From NCBI GenBank assembly GCA_041495845.1, contig JBGQDM010000133.1, positions 1 to 7,423 on the forward strand: a DNA stretch of 7,423 nucleotides. Direction: 5' to 3'. This document shows, piece by piece, positions 5,327 through 7,423 of this stretch. Source of the DNA: JBGQDM01 sp041495845. Lineage in GTDB: Bacteria > Acidobacteriota > Terriglobia > Terriglobales > Acidobacteriaceae. How positions within the stretch are numbered: the stretch's first letter is position 1; each line of letters starts with the position of its first letter. The notes under the pieces are model-generated. The model saw nothing but the letters and a program-made list of their open reading frames with translations. It ran no database searches and was not told where the DNA came from. The position numbers were made by a program, and so were the translations under genes.

Positions 5327-6625
5327 TCACTGCAGCGCGTAGAGGTTCCCATCCATGCTGCCAAAATAAACAGCGCCGTGATCCACGACCGGCGACGACA
5401 TGACCGCGCCGATGGAGATGAAGCGGTAGATGTCGAGGTACATGTCCTGGAAATCGTTGAAGATCGGGGCCATCGCGCCCTGGTTAAACGAGCCGTCGGC
5501 GTTCAGGACCTTGAACGGATCTTTCTTCGCGCCTTCGGTTTGGAAATCCCAAGCCAGCTTGCCGGTTTTGGTGTCGATAGCGTAGAGGCGGCCATTGTGG
5601 CTGCCTACGTAAGCAAGATCTCCGGCCAGGGCGGCGGATGAGAAGATGTACGCTTTGGCGTCGAAGTTGAACTTCAGGCGTCCAGTTTTGGCGTCGAGCG
5701 CCATGAAGCGCGAACTGTCAGACGTGCCGACGTAGACGGTGTTGTCACGGACGGCGGGCGTGCCGTTGACCCAGGACATGCTGGTCGGGTAGTCCCACTT
5801 CTTGCGGCCCGTCGCGGCGTCGAGAGCGTAGACGTGCGCGTCGCGGCAGCCGACGTAGACCACGCCATCCACGACCGCGGGGGAGGACTGAAAGCCAACC
5901 TGATTGTGAATGACCGGATCTTCGCCCGACTTAAAAGACCATTTTTCCTGCCCGGTTTCCGCGTCGAGTGCGTAGAGGTAACTGTCCCAGCTGCCAATGT
6001 AAACCGTGTTGTTGACCACCGCCGGAGACGCATGCACCACATCTTTGGTGGCGAACTTCCACTGCAGTAAACCGGACTGCGCGTCCACCGCGTAGACGTT
6101 TCCGTCGCCGCTGCCGAAATAGACCTTGCCGTTGGCGACGGCGGGGGACGAGGTAAAGACGTCCCAGGCGTCGGGAATGGTTTGGGCGCGGGAAGGGAGT
6201 CCGTGCAGGTTCTTGGCTTCAAAGCGGCGCTCAAACTCGGTGGGGAAGAACCATTTAATCTTGCCGGTGGTGAGATCGAGGGCGTCGAGCGCGCCGCCCG
6301 AAGAGACGAAATAGAGCGTGTTATTCGCGATGGCGGGGGAAGATCCCACCGGCATGCTGGACTTGAAGTTCCACTTTTCTTTGCCGGTGTGCTGATCCAC
6401 GGCGTAGACGTGCCCGTCCATGCTGGCGATGTAGACGACGCCATCGGCGACGGCGGGCGAGGTGACGATGGGGCCGCCGGCCTTGAAGGTCCACTGTACA
6501 TTCGGTGACTGTTTAGGTCCGGGAGTGTCGTAGACGCCGGTGCGGGCGTTGTTGCCGTGGAAGGTGGCTTGCGACAGCGCGGTGGTGGCGGCGAATAGAA
6601 AGGTGAGGAATGCGGTCCTCTTCAT
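5327..6625 (-). CDS. Secreted PQQ-like beta-propeller repeat protein
   Basis: A 432-residue exported protein from ATG at 6625. Residues 1 to about 19 (MKRTAFLTFLFAATTALSQA) are a Sec signal peptide with likely cleavage after ALS or SQA. The mature part has eight repeats of the pattern VYxGSxDGxVYALDxxTGxxxWxF at about 64-87, 104-127, 168-191, 208-231, 256-279, 298-321, 338-361 and 419-432, typical of the PQQ_2/BamB-like family and implying an eight-bladed propeller. The last repeat stops after NLYALQ, and the early strand NVQWTFKAGG (42-51) can supply the missing outer strand, closing the ring. Two insertions break the regular spacing: about 128-160 after blade 2, and about 363-412 between blades 7 and 8 (rich in F, D and Y). 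No dehydrogenase catalytic domain or transmembrane segment is present, so PQQ binding is not shown. A role as a periplasmic or cell-surface scaffold is plausible. A longer in-frame version starting at 6709 would bury the signal peptide and lacks a ribosome binding site. Confidence 0.85.
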   Translation of the reverse strand: MKRTAFLTFLFAATTALSQATFHGNNARTGVYDTPGPKQSPNVQWTFKAGGPIVTSPAVADGVVYIASMDGHVYAVDQHTGKEKWNFKSSMPVGSSPAIANNTLYFVSSGGALDALDLTTGKIKWFFPTEFERRFEAKNLHGLPSRAQTIPDAWDVFTSSPAVANGKVYFGSGDGNVYAVDAQSGLLQWKFATKDVVHASPAVVNNTVYIGSWDSYLYALDAETGQEKWSFKSGEDPVIHNQVGFQSSPAVVDGVVYVGCRDAHVYALDAATGRKKWDYPTSMSWVNGTPAVRDNTVYVGTSDSSRFMALDAKTGRLKFNFDAKAYIFSSAALAGDLAYVGSHNGRLYAIDTKTGKLAWDFQTEGAKKDPFKVLNADGSFNQGAMAPIFNDFQDMYLDIYRFISIGAVMSSPVVDHGAVYFGSMDGNLYALQ

Positions 6626-6630
6626 CAAGG

Positions 6631-6637
6631 TTCTCCT
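6631..6637 (-). promoter_or_regulatory. Ribosome binding site of the propeller gene
   Basis: On the minus strand AGGAGAA precedes the ATG at 6625, with 7 bases between AGGAG and the start. This fixes the start so that the protein begins exactly at its signal peptide. Confidence 0.75.
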
Positions 6638-6710
6638 GTATCGCATAAGGGACGGAGGGAAGCGGCATTGGTTATCGGCGGGTGTGGGTTTTCGTGCCGG
6701 CGCGCACAAA

Positions 6711-6763
6711 AAATCTTAAAACGCAGAGATCGCGGAGGAAGCCGCAGAGGGCGCAGAGAAAAA
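6711..6763 (+). repeat. Dispersed CGCAGAG/CGCGGAG repeat, copy 5
   Basis: Leader AAATCTTAAAA, then two units starting at 6722 and 6743 (period 21, one base shorter than in copies 2-4) with substitutions such as CGCGGAGGAA. It lies upstream of the minus-strand propeller gene but points the same way as all the other full copies. The rest of the 6638-6853 spacer shows no gene. Confidence 0.8.
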
Positions 6764-6818
6764 CATCAAAACAGCGGTGGGATGTGAGCTGTGAGTTGGC
6801 AGCGTCCGACATCAGAGC

Positions 6819-6840
6819 GGGGCAGGCGCGGGCCCGCCCC
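6819..6840 (-). other. GC-rich imperfect hairpin after the carboxypeptidase gene
   Basis: GGGGC with a bulged A and GG pairs with CC.GCCCC across a short GC-rich loop, 14 bases beyond the minus-strand stop at 6854. It may act as the 3' end structure of that gene. No T-run follows on the minus strand, so a Rho-independent terminator is not supported. Confidence 0.35.
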
Positions 6841-6853
6841 GTGCGTGTTGTCG

Positions 6854-7423
6854 TTATTTTGCTATCGAGGAATCGATAAAGCTGGCGACGTTGTTTTTGA
6901 GCTGGACGCGGTCTTCGTCACGGACATACATCATGTGGCCCGCGTTGTAGTACTTGAGACGGATATTGCCTTGCAGTTTTTCGGGCAGGCCGAGATGGTC
7001 CATGGTGTATTCGGAGCCGAAAAAGGGCGTGGCAAGATCGAAGAGTCCGTTTTCAACTTCCACCTGCAGGTGCGGGTTGGAAAGCAGCGCCGCCACCAGG
7101 TCGGCTTCGACGTTGGGCGCGCCGGGGAAGCCCTGCTGATTATCGGCTCCGGCATGTTTCCAATCCCACTGCCCGTCAATCGGAGCGAAGAGGTGGTAGG
7201 ACTTGTCCTGGCCAAACTTGAGTTCCTCACGCACATAGGAGTTAAAAGTCGCGACAAAGGGCCCAGTGATGTAAGAAGACTGCGGGTCGTACTCGCCAAA
7301 TTCACTGAGCAAGTCGAACGCCGGGCCGGTGAAGCGGGCGTCGAGGCGGCCGGTGATGAGGCCGCGAGAACGCTGCAGTTCCTGCATGTATTGAGCAAGG
7401 CTGACGCGCAGGTTGGCCTTGAC
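6854..7423 (-). CDS. Peptidase family S10 (serine carboxypeptidase-like), C-terminal part, 5' end outside window
   Basis: The minus-strand frame is open to the window edge, giving 189 residues ending at TAA (6854-6856). An internal ATG at 7387 is unlikely to be the real start, because coding sequence continues upstream (VKANLRVSLAQY). Two of the three catalytic positions of serine carboxypeptidases are visible: the Asp in NGLFDLATPF (codon 7037-7039) and the His in YYNAGHMMY (codon 6935-6937), the usual order after the nucleophilic serine, which lies outside the window. LHVEVENG-type strands and the DHLGLP segment before the His match bacterial S10 proteins. The family removes C-terminal residues from peptides at acid pH, and bacterial members are normally exported; the signal peptide is not visible here. 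Full-length relatives are about 500 residues, so roughly the last third is seen. The downstream gene on the same strand starts 228 bases later, so they are probably separate units. Confidence 0.85.
   Translation of the reverse strand, partial: VKANLRVSLAQYMQELQRSRGLITGRLDARFTGPAFDLLSEFGEYDPQSSYITGPFVATFNSYVREELKFGQDKSYHLFAPIDGQWDWKHAGADNQQGFPGAPNVEADLVAALLSNPHLQVEVENGLFDLATPFFGSEYTMDHLGLPEKLQGNIRLKYYNAGHMMYVRDEDRVQLKNNVASFIDSSIAK

Noticed and set aside
5159..5641. A 160-residue plus-strand frame
   Set aside because: Its first third is translated repeat DNA and the rest is antisense to the propeller gene; no start signal.
5674..6501. A 275-residue minus-strand frame inside the propeller gene
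   Set aside because: Its Ser/Pro/Thr-rich composition is a frame-shifted shadow of the propeller repeats; the overlapping frame has a signal peptide and eight family repeats.
6626..6709. N-terminal extension of the propeller protein to 6709
   Set aside because: It would put 28 residues before a standard signal peptide; the ribosome binding site is in front of 6625.

Overview
The window looks like chromosomal DNA of a GC-rich soil bacterium, most likely an Acidobacteriota (Terriglobia-like) species. This rests on three things: high-GC third codon positions, a dispersed intergenic repeat built from CGCAGAG/CGCGGAG units of the kind I associate with acidobacterial genomes, and the gene types present (secreted PQQ-like propeller, S10 carboxypeptidase, DUF385 protein). 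The taxonomic call is an inference, since there is no rRNA or marker gene here.

Positions 1-4353 hold a three-gene, same-strand citrate module. The genes are an isocitrate dehydrogenase (147-1331), a fused citrate lyase acyl-carrier/beta-subunit protein (CitD-CitE, 1547-2743, TTG start) and the citrate lyase alpha subunit CitF (2794-4353). Together with an aconitase encoded elsewhere they could connect 2-oxoglutarate, isocitrate and citrate to oxaloacetate plus acetate. The genes for lyase activation (CitC, CitG, CitX) are not in the window. The first two genes are separated by 215 bases carrying two copies of the repeat, while citDE and citF are only 50 bases apart.

Positions 4354-4645 contain a short coding-like remnant broken by one in-frame TAG, then a strong GAAA-loop hairpin that probably ends the module. 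A small DUF385/F420H2-dependent-reductase-like gene follows (4646-5095). Its stop codon lies inside the leader of another repeat copy. Positions 5096-5326 are a repeat-rich spacer between convergent genes.

The minus strand then carries a secreted eight-repeat PQQ-like beta-propeller protein (5327-6625). After a 228-base spacer with a further repeat copy comes the C-terminal part of a serine carypeptidase-type (peptidase family S10) protein that runs off the right edge (6854-7423).

Most of the window is ordinary metabolism. The points most worth a second look are the CitD-CitE fusion with a shifted candidate attachment serine, a CitF with an altered C-terminal glycine motif, the repeat family with its fixed leader, and the broken fragment after citF. 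I see no CRISPR array, transposase, tRNA or rRNA, and no clear sign of an undescribed defence or mobile system.
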